This document shows positions 15,676-24,288 of a DNA stretch of 64,000 nt, piece after piece. This DNA comes from UMGS1696 sp964430105. GTDB lineage: Bacteria > Bacillota > Clostridia > Oscillospirales > CAG-272. The notes below the pieces were generated by a model. The model was not told the origin of the DNA. It saw nothing but the letters and a program-made list of their open reading frames with translations, and ran no database searches. Position numbers and translations under genes: made by a program. Position 1 is the first letter of the stretch; each line of letters opens with the position of its first letter. The DNA lies in assembly GCA_964430105.1 (NCBI GenBank), contig CAYSEF010000001.1, forward strand, positions 62,001 to 126,000, read 5' to 3'.

Positions 15676-17583
15676 ATGCTGAAATTATCATGTTGTATTC
15701 CCGGTGGCTCTCTTATGCCGGAAGGAGTAGCTGCAGTACCTCAGTCCAATGCTGAACAGATCGTAACAAAATGCCGTTATCTTCTTGAGATAGGTTACGA
15801 TTGTACAGAAGCTACAGGTGGAATTCTTGCAGCCCTGACAGATGAAGAAGTAGAATATGTGATTGCTGAAAATGAAAAATCTTCCTTAAAGATTGTTTCA
15901 GTGAACAGCCTGTTTCCGTGGCAGTGGAGCTTGTCAGACCCAAGCACCGATAAGGAAGAATATCTTGTACGTACACGACGTATATTTGATATAATGCAGA
16001 AGCTTGGCGTACATAATGCGATTTTCGGAAGCGGTGGAGCAAGATCACTTAAAGAAGAAGTGGGACTTGATGTAAGTCGTGCTACATTGTACGATTTCAT
16101 GAGAAAAGTGGCAGATGAAGCTGAAAAGCGCGATATAAAGCTTCTCATAGAACCACTTAATAAACGTGAAACAAATATTTTTGTGACTGTTGAAGAAAGC
16201 TGTAAGTCTATTGAGGAGATCGGTCATCCCAATATCCACCTGCTTTACGACTCCTTCCATATGGCAATGGAGAGAACTTCACTTGATTGTATTAAAGATA
16301 CAATATCTCAGGTTTATCATTGCCACATTGCGGAAGCACCGAATCGCAGTTACCCCGGCTCAACCGATAGCAGAGATTTTGCATACAACTGTAGATATCT
16401 CAAAGAGCTGACTGAGCTTGGTTACGAAGGTGTGGTTTCTGTTGAGTGTGGATTCAAGGATTTCAAAACTGATACGGTAAAGGCACTTGCACATATGAAG
16501 AATATTCTTTCCGGAAAGGCTATTTTCCAATATAAGGCTCCTCGTGCACTCACCTCCGAACCTGTTTATCTTGAAGCAAAGAATGGAGAAATTCCCGCCG
16601 GAACAACAGCTCTTGTTTGCGGAGATAAAAAATATCCTGCATCTCCATATAAAAACGGTGTTATCGCTATAATTACAGCCGAACGTGATGAAGCGCTGAA
16701 TCTTGTTGCTGTTGAAGAAGAAGCTGAGCTTGGTGCTGAAATCATTCATAAAGAAGATGAAAAAAAGGCAGAAGTGAAGGTTCAGGGAAATCTTTTTGCG
16801 AATTATGTGTATGATCCTGAGATCCCGAAGCCGTTCCTTGGCCCGATCTATGATAACGCAGGAAACAACTTCACCCGTAAAGAGATAAATCATCGTGAAC
16901 ATAAGCATCAGCGTTCAGTGTTTATTGCTGTTGGTGATGTAAATGGTGTTGACTGCTGGAATGAGTACGGTAATTACGGATATGTGCGTAACGAAAGCGT
17001 TTATGACATCTATTCAGGTTCCGCATATGCAACATTCTCAGTAAAGAATCGCTGGACAGATCTTGAGAATAAGCCACTGATTACAGAAAATACACGTTAT
17101 TTCGTTTATAATCAGAGTGAAGATTGCCGTACACTTGATATCGAGGTAACATTCACCGCTGATTATGGCGATGTTGAATTTGGTGCTACCAAAGAAGCAG
17201 GCCCGCTTGGAATACGCCTTCGTGATGAACTTCGTGCCGATATCGGATGTGGACAGTTTATCAATTCATGGGGTGGCGTTGGTGAAGGCGAATGCTGGGG
17301 TAGAACTGCCGAATGGTGCGATTACTATGGTGAACCAGAAGAAATCGGTCCAATGGGTGTAACAGTATTCGATTGCGAAACTAACGAAAGACATCCTACA
17401 GCATGGCATATCCGTGCATATGGTCTGTTTGCTGCGAATAACCTTTACTTCAAAGGCGGATTCACAATAAAGGCAGGCGAAAGCAAGGTTTATAAATTCA
17501 GAATACTTTTCCGCAGAAAGCCTATGACTAAAGATGAGATTGCAGATAAGTATGTGACTTATACCTTAGGCAAGAAAATTTAA
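15676..17583 (+). CDS. Sugar phosphate isomerase/epimerase-like TIM barrel fused to a PmoA-like (DUF6807) domain
   Basis: A 635-residue two-domain protein. Residues 1-275 form a xylose-isomerase-like TIM barrel (AP endonuclease 2 family) with metal-ligand type motifs LLIEPLNKRETNIF, HLLYDSFHMAME, HCHIAEAPNR and VSVECGF. Residues about 285-380 are a linker or small domain. About 385-635 match the family called methane oxygenase PmoA/DUF6807: PFLGPIYDNAGNNFTRK, EHKHQRSVFIAVGDVNGVD, and HPTAWHIRAYGLFAANN. DUF6807 is usually a separate protein in carbohydrate loci and is thought to act on sugars despite its name. The fusion implies consecutive steps on one substrate. Start chosen with AGGAGG before the ATG. 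Operon with the SGNH hydrolase. Confidence 0.85.
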   Translation: MLKLSCCIPGGSLMPEGVAAVPQSNAEQIVTKCRYLLEIGYDCTEATGGILAALTDEEVEYVIAENEKSSLKIVSVNSLFPWQWSLSDPSTDKEEYLVRTRRIFDIMQKLGVHNAIFGSGGARSLKEEVGLDVSRATLYDFMRKVADEAEKRDIKLLIEPLNKRETNIFVTVEESCKSIEEIGHPNIHLLYDSFHMAMERTSLDCIKDTISQVYHCHIAEAPNRSYPGSTDSRDFAYNCRYLKELTELGYEGVVSVECGFKDFKTDTVKALAHMKNILSGKAIFQYKAPRALTSEPVYLEAKNGEIPAGTTALVCGDKKYPASPYKNGVIAIITAERDEALNLVAVEEEAELGAEIIHKEDEKKAEVKVQGNLFANYVYDPEIPKPFLGPIYDNAGNNFTRKEINHREHKHQRSVFIAVGDVNGVDCWNEYGNYGYVRNESVYDIYSGSAYATFSVKNRWTDLENKPLITENTRYFVYNQSEDCRTLDIEVTFTADYGDVEFGATKEAGPLGIRLRDELRADIGCGQFINSWGGVGEGECWGRTAEWCDYYGEPEEIGPMGVTVFDCETNERHPTAWHIRAYGLFAANNLYFKGGFTIKAGESKVYKFRILFRRKPMTKDEIADKYVTYTLGKKI

Positions 17584-17598
17584 CATAAAATAAAAAAT

Positions 17599-17650
17599 AA
17601 AAAGCTGTTGCATTTCGGAAATTTCTTTCCGTGGTGCAACAGCTTTTTGT
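17599..17650. terminator. Bidirectional terminator, copy A of the recurring hairpin
   Basis: GCTGTTGCA (17604-17612) pairs with TGCAACAGC (17635-17643), flanked by A and T runs on both sides. The interior reads TTTCGGAAATTTCTTTCCG, a diverged version of the core also found at 35.7, 43.0, 43.5 and 52.8 kb. It ends the fusion gene (+) and manA (-). Confidence 0.88.
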
Positions 17651-17687
17651 TTTTGATTTCTATTTAATTATTGTGAGAGAAACTTGC

Positions 17688-18662
17688 TTAATTTACAAGT
17701 GTCGCTATAGTTTCAGCCTTGCCGGAAATCTTTACTTCGCCGGAGCCTGCCGGGATAAAATAGCTTTCGCCTTTGTGAATAGCTGTGATGGTGTCTCCCA
17801 TTTCAATCTCAGCACCATCAGCATCGAGAACGAGCAGAGAAACAAAGCTCTTATCGTCAACGTGAAGAACTGCAACGTTTTCGGAATCTGTGGAATATTT
17901 ACGAGATGTGAAGTATTCGCAAGCACAAAGAAGCTCAGTGCAGACCTCGGTATCGCCGTTGGAATAACGTATTTCGTCGATTTCAGCGGTTGAACGCAAC
18001 TTGATAACGTCAATAGCTTTTTTGGTGTGAAGCTCACGGAGGCTACCGTCTGCCTGGCGTCTGTTGTAGTCGAATACACGGTATGTAATGTTGGAATTCT
18101 GCTGAATTTCAGCAATAAGAATACCGGCACCGATAGCATGAACCTGACCGGCAGGAATGAAGTAAACATCACCGGGTTTAACGTCAACGTAGTTCATCAT
18201 ATCCTCAGTGCGTCCTTCTTCAACAGCTTGAGCAAAGTCTGCAATAGTGCAACCATCCTTTAAGCCGTAAACAAGCTTTGCGCCGGGTTCGCAATCCATG
18301 ATGTACCACATTTCGGTCTTTCCAAGCTCACCTTCGTTTGCAAGGGAATATTCGTTATCGGGATGAACCTGAATAGAAAGACGATCAGCTGCATCTATAA
18401 ATTTAATAAGGAGAGGGAAGCGGTCATACTTAGCGCAGTTTGTGCCAAGGACAGACTTGTGTTCTGCGATAAGCTTGTCCATTGTCATACCTGTGTATTC
18501 GCCATTAGCTATAACACAAACTTCATCTTCACGAACTGTAAGCTCCCATGATTCTGCAATCTTATCAAACGGAGCAGTCTTGTTGTATTCACGTTTTAAA
18601 AGGTCACCGCCCCACATGATCTGCTTTGAAACGGGACGCATAAGCAATGGATATCTGTTCAT
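17688..18662 (-). CDS. manA: Mannose-6-phosphate isomerase, class I
   Basis: A 324-residue zinc cupin enzyme interconverting mannose 6-phosphate and fructose 6-phosphate. Zinc ligands sit in QVHPDNEYS, the Glu of GKTEMWYIMD, and the later His in AGQVHAIGAG; the conserved Arg region is TYRVFDYNRRQ. This is the complete copy. It has a CGGAGG ribosome site. The first 171 codons and the upstream 5' region are repeated exactly in the 645-bp tandem duplication that follows. It is the last gene of a minus-strand set with the ROK regulator upstream. It probably supports mannose catabolism along with the alpha-mannosidase. Confidence 0.95.
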   Translation of the reverse strand: MNRYPLLMRPVSKQIMWGGDLLKREYNKTAPFDKIAESWELTVREDEVCVIANGEYTGMTMDKLIAEHKSVLGTNCAKYDRFPLLIKFIDAADRLSIQVHPDNEYSLANEGELGKTEMWYIMDCEPGAKLVYGLKDGCTIADFAQAVEEGRTEDMMNYVDVKPGDVYFIPAGQVHAIGAGILIAEIQQNSNITYRVFDYNRRQADGSLRELHTKKAIDVIKLRSTAEIDEIRYSNGDTEVCTELLCACEYFTSRKYSTDSENVAVLHVDDKSFVSLLVLDADGAEIEMGDTITAIHKGESYFIPAGSGEVKISGKAETIATLVN

Positions 18663-19436
18663 ATAATAAACCTCCGAAATAAAATCAACGCTCTAAAAAT
18701 ATTATTCGTTTTCAGAAGAGAATACCATCTTGTCGAGCCACAATTCACGAAGTCCCATAGTAAGACCACGGTGAGAATTGCGGTATTTGCCACCGGCAGG
18801 AATGAAGTAAACATCACCGGGTTTAACGTCAACGTAGTTCATCATATCCTCAGTGCGTCCTTCTTCAACAGCTTGAGCAAAGTCTGCAATAGTGCAACCA
18901 TCCTTTAAGCCGTAAACAAGCTTTGCGCCGGGTTCGCAATCCATGATGTACCACATTTCGGTCTTTCCAAGCTCACCTTCGTTTGCAAGGGAATATTCGT
19001 TATCGGGATGAACCTGAATAGAAAGACGATCAGCTGCATCTATAAATTTAATAAGGAGAGGGAAGCGGTCATACTTAGCGCAGTTTGTGCCAAGGACAGA
19101 CTTGTGTTCTGCGATAAGCTTGTCCATTGTCATACCTGTGTATTCGCCATTAGCTATAACACAAACTTCATCTTCACGAACTGTAAGCTCCCATGATTCT
19201 GCAATCTTATCAAACGGAGCAGTCTTGTTGTATTCACGTTTTAAAAGGTCACCGCCCCACATGATCTGCTTTGAAACGGGACGCATAAGCAATGGATATC
19301 TGTTCATATAATAAACCTCCGAAATAAAATCAACGCTCTAAAAATATTATTCGTTTTCAGAAGAGAATACCATCTTGTCGAGCCACAATTCACGAAGTCC
19401 CATAGTAAGACCACGGTGAGAATTGCGGTATTTGCC
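18147..19436. repeat. 645-bp perfect tandem duplication (manA 5' part plus ROK 3' end)
   Basis: Unit 1 is 18147-18791 and unit 2 is 18792-19436. Every shared stretch compared is identical at an offset of 645 bp. The outer and inner junctions share only ACC (18147, 18792, 19437). The original order was ROK gene then manA on the minus strand. The duplication leaves both end genes intact and creates a chimera in the middle. Identity of the copies means it is recent, or an assembly artefact. Confidence 0.95.
18702..19307 (-). pseudogene. Chimeric manA-ROK fusion made by the tandem duplication
   Basis: An open frame of 201 codons. The first 171 residues equal ManA up to VYFIPAG. It then switches in frame to the last 29-30 residues of the ROK regulator (GKYRNSHRGLTMGLREL onwards). 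It has the full manA ribosome site, so it may be translated. It lacks the ManA His in GQVHAIG (third zinc ligand), the Arg region and the C-terminal cupin half, so isomerase activity is very unlikely. It could be a harmless product or a dominant-negative partner if ManA oligomerises (speculative). Confidence 0.9.
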
Positions 19437-20405
19437 ACCTACTCGGTTAAGCTCAGGTATGTCACTTTCCTGCATATTGTATTTGGATTTAAGAAGCTCA
19501 CGAATTAAGTTAAGTAGGTTGTCGCAACAATAGTCAACATCAAATTCCATGATAAGTGTGTGCGGATTCAAGGTTTTGATTACATTGTAGACTGAACCTG
19601 CGAGAGCTGTTGCACAAGATTCTTCGTTGTAAGCACGAGAAATCAAATCATCAAGTGTTGTTCCGGGCTGAGAGATAAGTCTGCCAAAGTCGCAGGCATG
19701 GCTGTCCTTGCCAAGGATAAGATTTCCCCCCACAAGATATGCACCGCAAACATAATTTGTGCTGACATACCAGTAGAGAATATTCTTTTTTTCGTAGCCT
19801 TCAATGCAGCTGATGTTAGAACGTGCAGCGGCATTGATCTGCGAATCTATAAGCAACGGAACATTACGGAAATAGTAGCTGGCAACCTCACGCACCTTAA
19901 CCTCAGTGATTTCAGGTGTGCGCATAGAAGTAGCTGTGTCGGTTTCAGCATGATAAGGACCCGGCAAAGCAACGCCGACTCCAAAGCAATTATCTATATC
20001 GTATTTTCTTCTGATCAGTGTGAGAGATTCAGCAAAAAAGTGATTCAGATTATCTAAGTATGAAATATTCGGCTTATATGTGTAATGCGTGTGATCTACT
20101 AAAGCCAGTCTCAAATCAAGCAATGTTACATTAAAATCATAACTTGAGATATCAAGAATCAGAGCGAATTTGTCGGGATTTATACTGAGAAGACCTGCAC
20201 GTCTGCCGGCTTGAGGCTTAATTTCCTTGACCTGAGATATGATGTTCATATCGAGAAGGGCATCGGCGATCTTGCCAACTGTAACGAGGCTTAGGTCAGT
20301 TTTCTCAGAGATAGCTGCTCTGCTGGTCTTTTCAGCATCTGCAATAGAGGTGAAAATAGCCTTAATACTCTCATATTTGATGCTTTTTAGGCTGATGTTG
20401 TTCAT
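19347..20405 (-). CDS. ROK family transcriptional regulator
   Basis: A 352-residue protein. The start at 20405 (MNNISLKSIKY) follows GGAAAGGA; an upstream in-frame start at 20429 is less likely. The N-terminal winged helix (about 1-70, AISEKTDLSLVTVGKIADAL) is followed by a ROK domain (about 85-340) with GVGVALPGPY and a degenerate ATP-binding region. The usual CxCGxxGC zinc motif is absent (SHACDFGR instead). ROK repressors of this kind sense sugars. It is upstream of manA on the same strand and probably controls the local sugar genes. Its last 30 codons are present twice because of the tandem duplication. Confidence 0.88.
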   Translation of the reverse strand: MNNISLKSIKYESIKAIFTSIADAEKTSRAAISEKTDLSLVTVGKIADALLDMNIISQVKEIKPQAGRRAGLLSINPDKFALILDISSYDFNVTLLDLRLALVDHTHYTYKPNISYLDNLNHFFAESLTLIRRKYDIDNCFGVGVALPGPYHAETDTATSMRTPEITEVKVREVASYYFRNVPLLIDSQINAAARSNISCIEGYEKKNILYWYVSTNYVCGAYLVGGNLILGKDSHACDFGRLISQPGTTLDDLISRAYNEESCATALAGSVYNVIKTLNPHTLIMEFDVDYCCDNLLNLIRELLKSKYNMQESDIPELNRVGGKYRNSHRGLTMGLRELWLDKMVFSSENE

Positions 20406-20507
20406 TATGATATCCTTTCCGTAAACCAAGTTGGAATATGTTTATGGAAATGCTAAAATTTGCGTTTTGCACAGCACAAAAAATATTATATACTCTGTAA
20501 TAAATAT

Positions 20508-20536
20508 ATTATACACAATTATCTATATATTGTCAA
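20508..20536 (-). promoter_or_regulatory. Sigma-A promoter of the ROK-manA genes
   Basis: On the minus strand TTGACA (20531-20536), 17-bp spacer, TATAAT (20508-20513), about 100 bp before the ROK start. The rest of the 20406-20727 intergenic region holds only this promoter and the divergent one at 20662-20691. Confidence 0.8.
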
Positions 20537-20661
20537 TATGCTTTATTAATTTTATTGTAGTGAATACCTAGGAAAACCTTATTTTTAAACTCATGTTAAA
20601 AACACCTTTTGCTGATTAAGTCGTGTGTCTAAAATAATGTCGTTTTTTGGGCACTATTCAC

Positions 20662-20691
20662 TTGACAGATGCACTTAGACGGATGTATAAT
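20662..20691 (+). promoter_or_regulatory. Sigma-A promoter of the BlaI-like regulator
   Basis: TTGACA (20662-20667), 18-bp spacer, TATAAT (20686-20691). The start codon follows at 20728 behind GAGAGGATGA. Confidence 0.8.
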
Positions 20692-20727
20692 ATACTTGAG
20701 ATTTAAGATTGAGAGGATGATAGTTAT

Positions 20728-21162
20728 ATGGGTGCAATTGAAACTCGTGAGATTATAGAGAATTATCTGAAAAAATCAGAAGAAATCGACTATAGCGTTC
20801 GTCTGCCGGAAACGGAGCTTGATGTAATGAAGTCTGTATGGAACCTAAAGCCACCTGTCACTACATCTATGCTTATGAAGGAAATAGGTGAATCAAGAGG
20901 ATGGCGCGCTCCTACATTGATATCGTTTTTGAATAGATTGGAAGCACGTGGATTTGTCATTTCATATAAAAACGGTAAGGTACGTTACTATATTCCCGTT
21001 GCTGATCGCAGTGAATACATGAGTAAGATAGCACAAGAATTTATCGACAATCATTACAGTGGCTCGCTGACCGATTTTCTCGATTCACTTTATTGCGAAA
21101 GAAACATCGATAATGACATTGATGAGTTGATAAAATGGCTTAAAATGCGTTACAGAGGTTGA
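20728..21162 (+). CDS. BlaI/MecI/CopY family transcriptional regulator
   Basis: A 144-residue winged-helix repressor. The BlaI pattern LPETELDVMKSVWNLKPPVTTSML, followed by APTLISFLNRLEARGFV and a wing (KNGKVRYYIPV), is clear, and the C-terminal dimerisation helices are present. There is no blaR1-like sensor protease and no beta-lactamase next to it. Its only partner is the nuclease-like gene 10 bp downstream. It is therefore probably an orphan member controlling that gene or distant targets. Own sigma-A promoter. Confidence 0.88.
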   Translation: MGAIETREIIENYLKKSEEIDYSVRLPETELDVMKSVWNLKPPVTTSMLMKEIGESRGWRAPTLISFLNRLEARGFVISYKNGKVRYYIPVADRSEYMSKIAQEFIDNHYSGSLTDFLDSLYCERNIDNDIDELIKWLKMRYRG

Positions 21163-21172
21163 TAAATAAACG

Positions 21173-21919
21173 ATGGAACTTAATAAAGCTCATTTTTATA
21201 ATGTCATATACAACACAACATTCGACGAGCATGAGAGGTATAATATAGGCACCTACAAAGAAAAAAAGATGCACATCATGCTGAAAAAATACTTTGAACC
21301 TGACGTGAAGTATCACGAAATACCAACGAACGGATTTGTTGCGGATATTAGAAAAGATGACGTTATAACGGAAATTGAAACCTCGGGATTTTCGGGCCTG
21401 AAACCAAAATTGAACGCATATCTTCCGGAATTCAAAGTGAATCTCGTGTATCCACTTCCTGCCAAACGCTATATTTCGTGGATAGATCCGGATACATATG
21501 AAATATCTCAAAGAAGGCAATCGCCCAAAAAAGCAAATGCATACGATGCGCTGTTTGAAATGGTGCGTATTTTGCCGTATGTAAAGGATAAAAACCTAAC
21601 GATACTTGCTCCTATGCTTGAAATCGATGAATATAGAATTCTTGATGGTTGGAGTCGTGATCGTAAAAAAGGTTCTCATCGATATGAACGAGTTCCTACG
21701 GAGCTTTATGATATAATAGAGTTCAAAACGGATGATGACTTCAAAAGATGGATTCCGGAGAATTGTTCTGAAAATTTTACTGTTTCGGAATTTGCAAAAG
21801 CAACAAAGCTTGTAGACGGGGATGCTCGTGCTGTGATAAAAGTAATGGAGCAAAGAGGCGTAATTAAATTTTTAGGCAAAGAAGGCAGGTCGTTCCGTTA
21901 TTCCAGGTCTGATTGTTAA
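21173..21919 (+). CDS. Uncharacterised protein with PD-(D/E)XK nuclease-like core and C-terminal winged helix
   Basis: A 248-residue protein of an uncharacterised Clostridial family. Residues 50-90 carry FVADIRKDDVITEIET followed by SGLKPKLNAYLPEFKV. This Asp, then Glu-x-Glu, then Lys arrangement resembles a PD-(D/E)XK nuclease core. The middle has WIDPDTYEISQRRQSPKK and a LDGWSRDRKKGSHRYER block. The last 60 residues look like a winged helix (FTVSEFAKATKLVDGDARAVIKVMEQRGVI). It starts 10 bp after the BlaI-like gene with a weak ribosome site, so the two are probably co-transcribed. Function unknown; nuclease activity is inference. Confidence 0.65.
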   Translation: MELNKAHFYNVIYNTTFDEHERYNIGTYKEKKMHIMLKKYFEPDVKYHEIPTNGFVADIRKDDVITEIETSGFSGLKPKLNAYLPEFKVNLVYPLPAKRYISWIDPDTYEISQRRQSPKKANAYDALFEMVRILPYVKDKNLTILAPMLEIDEYRILDGWSRDRKKGSHRYERVPTELYDIIEFKTDDDFKRWIPENCSENFTVSEFAKATKLVDGDARAVIKVMEQRGVIKFLGKEGRSFRYSRSDC

Positions 21920-22016
21920 AAGCACATTAAAATTTATAAAAACATATTGAAATTCTACACGTTAATGGTTATAATATATAATAATGGCAACTTGCCGAAA
22001 AGAAAGGACGATAATT

Positions 22017-22739
22017 ATGAAGTATGGTATTCAGATGTTCAGCCTTCGTGACATCACAAGAGATGACCTCGATGGCGCACTTAAAGCAGTAGCTGATATG
22101 GGTTATCAGACTGTTGAATTTGCAGGTTTCTTCGGACACTCTGCTGAAGAAGTAGCAGATATGCTTAAGAAATACAACCTTGAATGTGCAGGTACTCACT
22201 CCGGTCTTGGCGATCTTATCAACGATTTTGAAGGTACTGTAAAGTATCACAAGACTATCGGTAACACAAAGTATATCATTCCCGCACATGACCTCAGCAC
22301 AAAGGAAAAGCTCGATGAATTTATTGCTCAGGTAAACGAAATTGCACCTAAGCTTCGTGCCGAAGGAATTGAGCTTGGCTTCCACAACCACAACAGCGAA
22401 TTCAAGCCTAACAATGATGGTATCGTTGTTCATACAGAGCTTGAAAAGAGAGCTGATATTTTCTTTGAACTTGATACATACTGGACATTTGTTGCAGGTC
22501 TTGACCCGGTTGCTACTCTTGAAAGACTTGGCGCAGACCGTGTAAAGTGCATCCACCTCAAGGATGGCGATCCGAATGGTCATGGTTGCTCTCTTGGTCA
22601 GGGTGATGCTCCTGTAGCTGCTGTTCGTGCAAAGGCTATCGAAATGGGTATCGAAATCGTTGTTGAAAGCGAAGGACTTGATCCGACAGGTAAGGAAGAA
22701 GTTCAGCGTTGCATCGATTACCTCAAGACTCAGGACTGA
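22017..22739 (+). CDS. Sugar phosphate isomerase/epimerase family protein
   Basis: A 240-residue xylose-isomerase-like TIM barrel. The start at 22017 (MKYGIQMFSLRD) follows AAAGGA; the in-frame start at 21984 lacks a ribosome site. Metal-site motifs are GFHNHNSEF (His, Glu), FFELDTYWT (Asp), CIHLKDG (His) and VVESEG (Glu). Such enzymes epimerise or isomerise sugars, often inositol or uncommon hexoses, in the cytoplasm. It is monocistronic as far as can be seen. Codon use is stronger (more C-ending codons) than in the neighbouring BlaI pair, suggesting higher expression. Confidence 0.88.
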   Translation: MKYGIQMFSLRDITRDDLDGALKAVADMGYQTVEFAGFFGHSAEEVADMLKKYNLECAGTHSGLGDLINDFEGTVKYHKTIGNTKYIIPAHDLSTKEKLDEFIAQVNEIAPKLRAEGIELGFHNHNSEFKPNNDGIVVHTELEKRADIFFELDTYWTFVAGLDPVATLERLGADRVKCIHLKDGDPNGHGCSLGQGDAPVAAVRAKAIEMGIEIVVESEGLDPTGKEEVQRCIDYLKTQD

Positions 22740-22788
22740 GAATTAAATAATATTAAACTGTGGAAAACGATAAGGAGTAGAACGTAAA

Positions 22789-24021
22789 TTGGCGAAGAAC
22801 AATAACAATTTCAATTTTAATATCCCGATACCGATTATAGTGTTTGCATATATCGCATATTGGCCTCTTGGTATCGTTCTTACAATACTGCGTGCTGTCT
22901 CCAAACCCACAGTTGCTCAAAATAGAAGTACCGAAAACAAAGAAATCCGCGAGACATACAGTAAGTCTTACAAAAATCATCAGACACAAGCGAAAAAGCA
23001 GAAAAAACGCAGATCATCAACCGGTTTCACTGTATCAATGGTCATTGGTGCATTCAGTGCATTTGTGGCTTTTGCCGAAACGCTGAACTGGGGATTTGAC
23101 TTTTCTCTGTTTGTTGAATATGCACTACCGTGGATAATCGCAACTGTTGCTTGTTTTGTCGGTGCAAAGCTGTTCAAAAATCGCGATACACGACATAATA
23201 GAATTCGTTCTATTATCGGAAATCGTGAAAGCATAAACCTGACAAAGCTTGCTACAGCATCTGATGAAAGCCTTAAAAAGATTCGTAAGGATGTTCAAAA
23301 GCTTATCGATATGGGCGAATTCGGTGACTCCGCATACCTTGACCTTGGTACAAATAATTTCATGAGGACTCCGTATGCACAGCCTGATGAGCCGGAAGCG
23401 TTTGACTACCGTACAGTTTATGGCGATCTTTTGAAAAAGGATAAAAAAGATAAGCGAACTGATAGAAATACAGCGGAAGAACAAGCTGAACCTGAAAAGA
23501 CAACGGAAAAAGCATCAGATAATGATAATTTCGAGACTATTATCAAAGAGATACGCCGTCTTAATGATGAAATCAAAGATATTGCGGTGTCTTATCGTAT
23601 TGATAAGATTGAAGAGCATACAAGAAATATCTTTGATTATGTCACAGATCATCCCGATGCAATGCCTCAGATACGAACCTTCATGAATTATTACCTCCCA
23701 ACAACATTAAAACTCCTCGAGTCCTATAGTAGGATCGAACGTGTTGGTGTTGCAGGTGAGAATATGAAAAAATCGAAGGAAAATATCGAGAATATTCTGG
23801 ATCTTCTGGTCGTTGGCTTTGAACAACAGGTGGATCAGCTGTTTAAGAACGAATCTATCGATATTTCCAGCGATATAAGCGTGCTTGAACAAATGATGCA
23901 GAAGGATGGACTCAGTGGCAGAACGGATTTTGATATTTCCTCGTCTGCCGAAGCCTATTCTGATGAAATTTCGGATAACTTCGTCGGTGGAGCCGCAACT
24001 CAAACCGAACCGGAACAATAA
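22789..24021 (+). CDS. XpaC-like 5-bromo-4-chloroindolyl phosphate hydrolysis family protein
   Basis: A 410-residue protein starting with TTG at 22789 behind AAGGAG. Two N-terminal hydrophobic segments (about 12-35 and 80-130) flank a very basic patch (KKQKKRRSS). The C-terminal half (about 255-390) is the XpaC domain: IRRLNDEIKDIAVSYRIDKI, EEHTRNIFDYVTDHP, and IRTFMNYYLPTTLKLLESY. XpaC proteins often sit beside a TelA (toxic anion resistance) protein; none is here. The molecular role of the family is not known. A strong terminator follows. Confidence 0.8.
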   Translation: MAKNNNNFNFNIPIPIIVFAYIAYWPLGIVLTILRAVSKPTVAQNRSTENKEIRETYSKSYKNHQTQAKKQKKRRSSTGFTVSMVIGAFSAFVAFAETLNWGFDFSLFVEYALPWIIATVACFVGAKLFKNRDTRHNRIRSIIGNRESINLTKLATASDESLKKIRKDVQKLIDMGEFGDSAYLDLGTNNFMRTPYAQPDEPEAFDYRTVYGDLLKKDKKDKRTDRNTAEEQAEPEKTTEKASDNDNFETIIKEIRRLNDEIKDIAVSYRIDKIEEHTRNIFDYVTDHPDAMPQIRTFMNYYLPTTLKLLESYSRIERVGVAGENMKKSKENIENILDLLVVGFEQQVDQLFKNESIDISSDISVLEQMMQKDGLSGRTDFDISSSAEAYSDEISDNFVGGAATQTEPEQ

Positions 24022-24029
24022 TATATAAA

Positions 24030-24080
24030 AAAACCGTCTGCGATACCGGTGTAATTCCGGTGTCAGGACGGTTCTTTTGT
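24030..24080 (+). terminator. Intrinsic terminator after the XpaC-like gene
   Basis: AACCGTC (24032-24038) pairs with GACGGTT (24067-24073). An inner stem GATACCGG / CCGGTGTC adds to it, and a T-rich tail follows. Confidence 0.85.
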
Positions 24081-24142
24081 TACAATTGCGTGATAATATT
24101 CAATTTGAATTATGAATTTTTTTTTAACATTTTGATATTCAC

Positions 24143-24171
24143 TTGATATTACAGGAAATTTGCTGTATTAT
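24143..24171 (+). promoter_or_regulatory. Candidate sigma-A promoter of the decarboxylase operon
   Basis: TTGATA (24143-24148), 17-bp spacer, TATTAT (24166-24171), giving a leader of about 110 nt before the carboxyltransferase gene. No riboswitch was recognised in the leader. Confidence 0.55.
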
Positions 24172-24288
24172 TATTACAATGGGGTAGAATGGTATTTATT
24201 ATTGTTTTGTAGTATAAATATGCAGAATTGTATTGATAAATACCGACCACGCTATATCTAAATAAATAATTTTTATTATGGAGGATAT

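Noticed and set aside
16360..16908. Minus-strand open frame of 182 codons opposite the fusion gene
   Set aside because: Shadow of the conserved TIM-barrel/DUF6807 gene; no ribosome site and odd composition.
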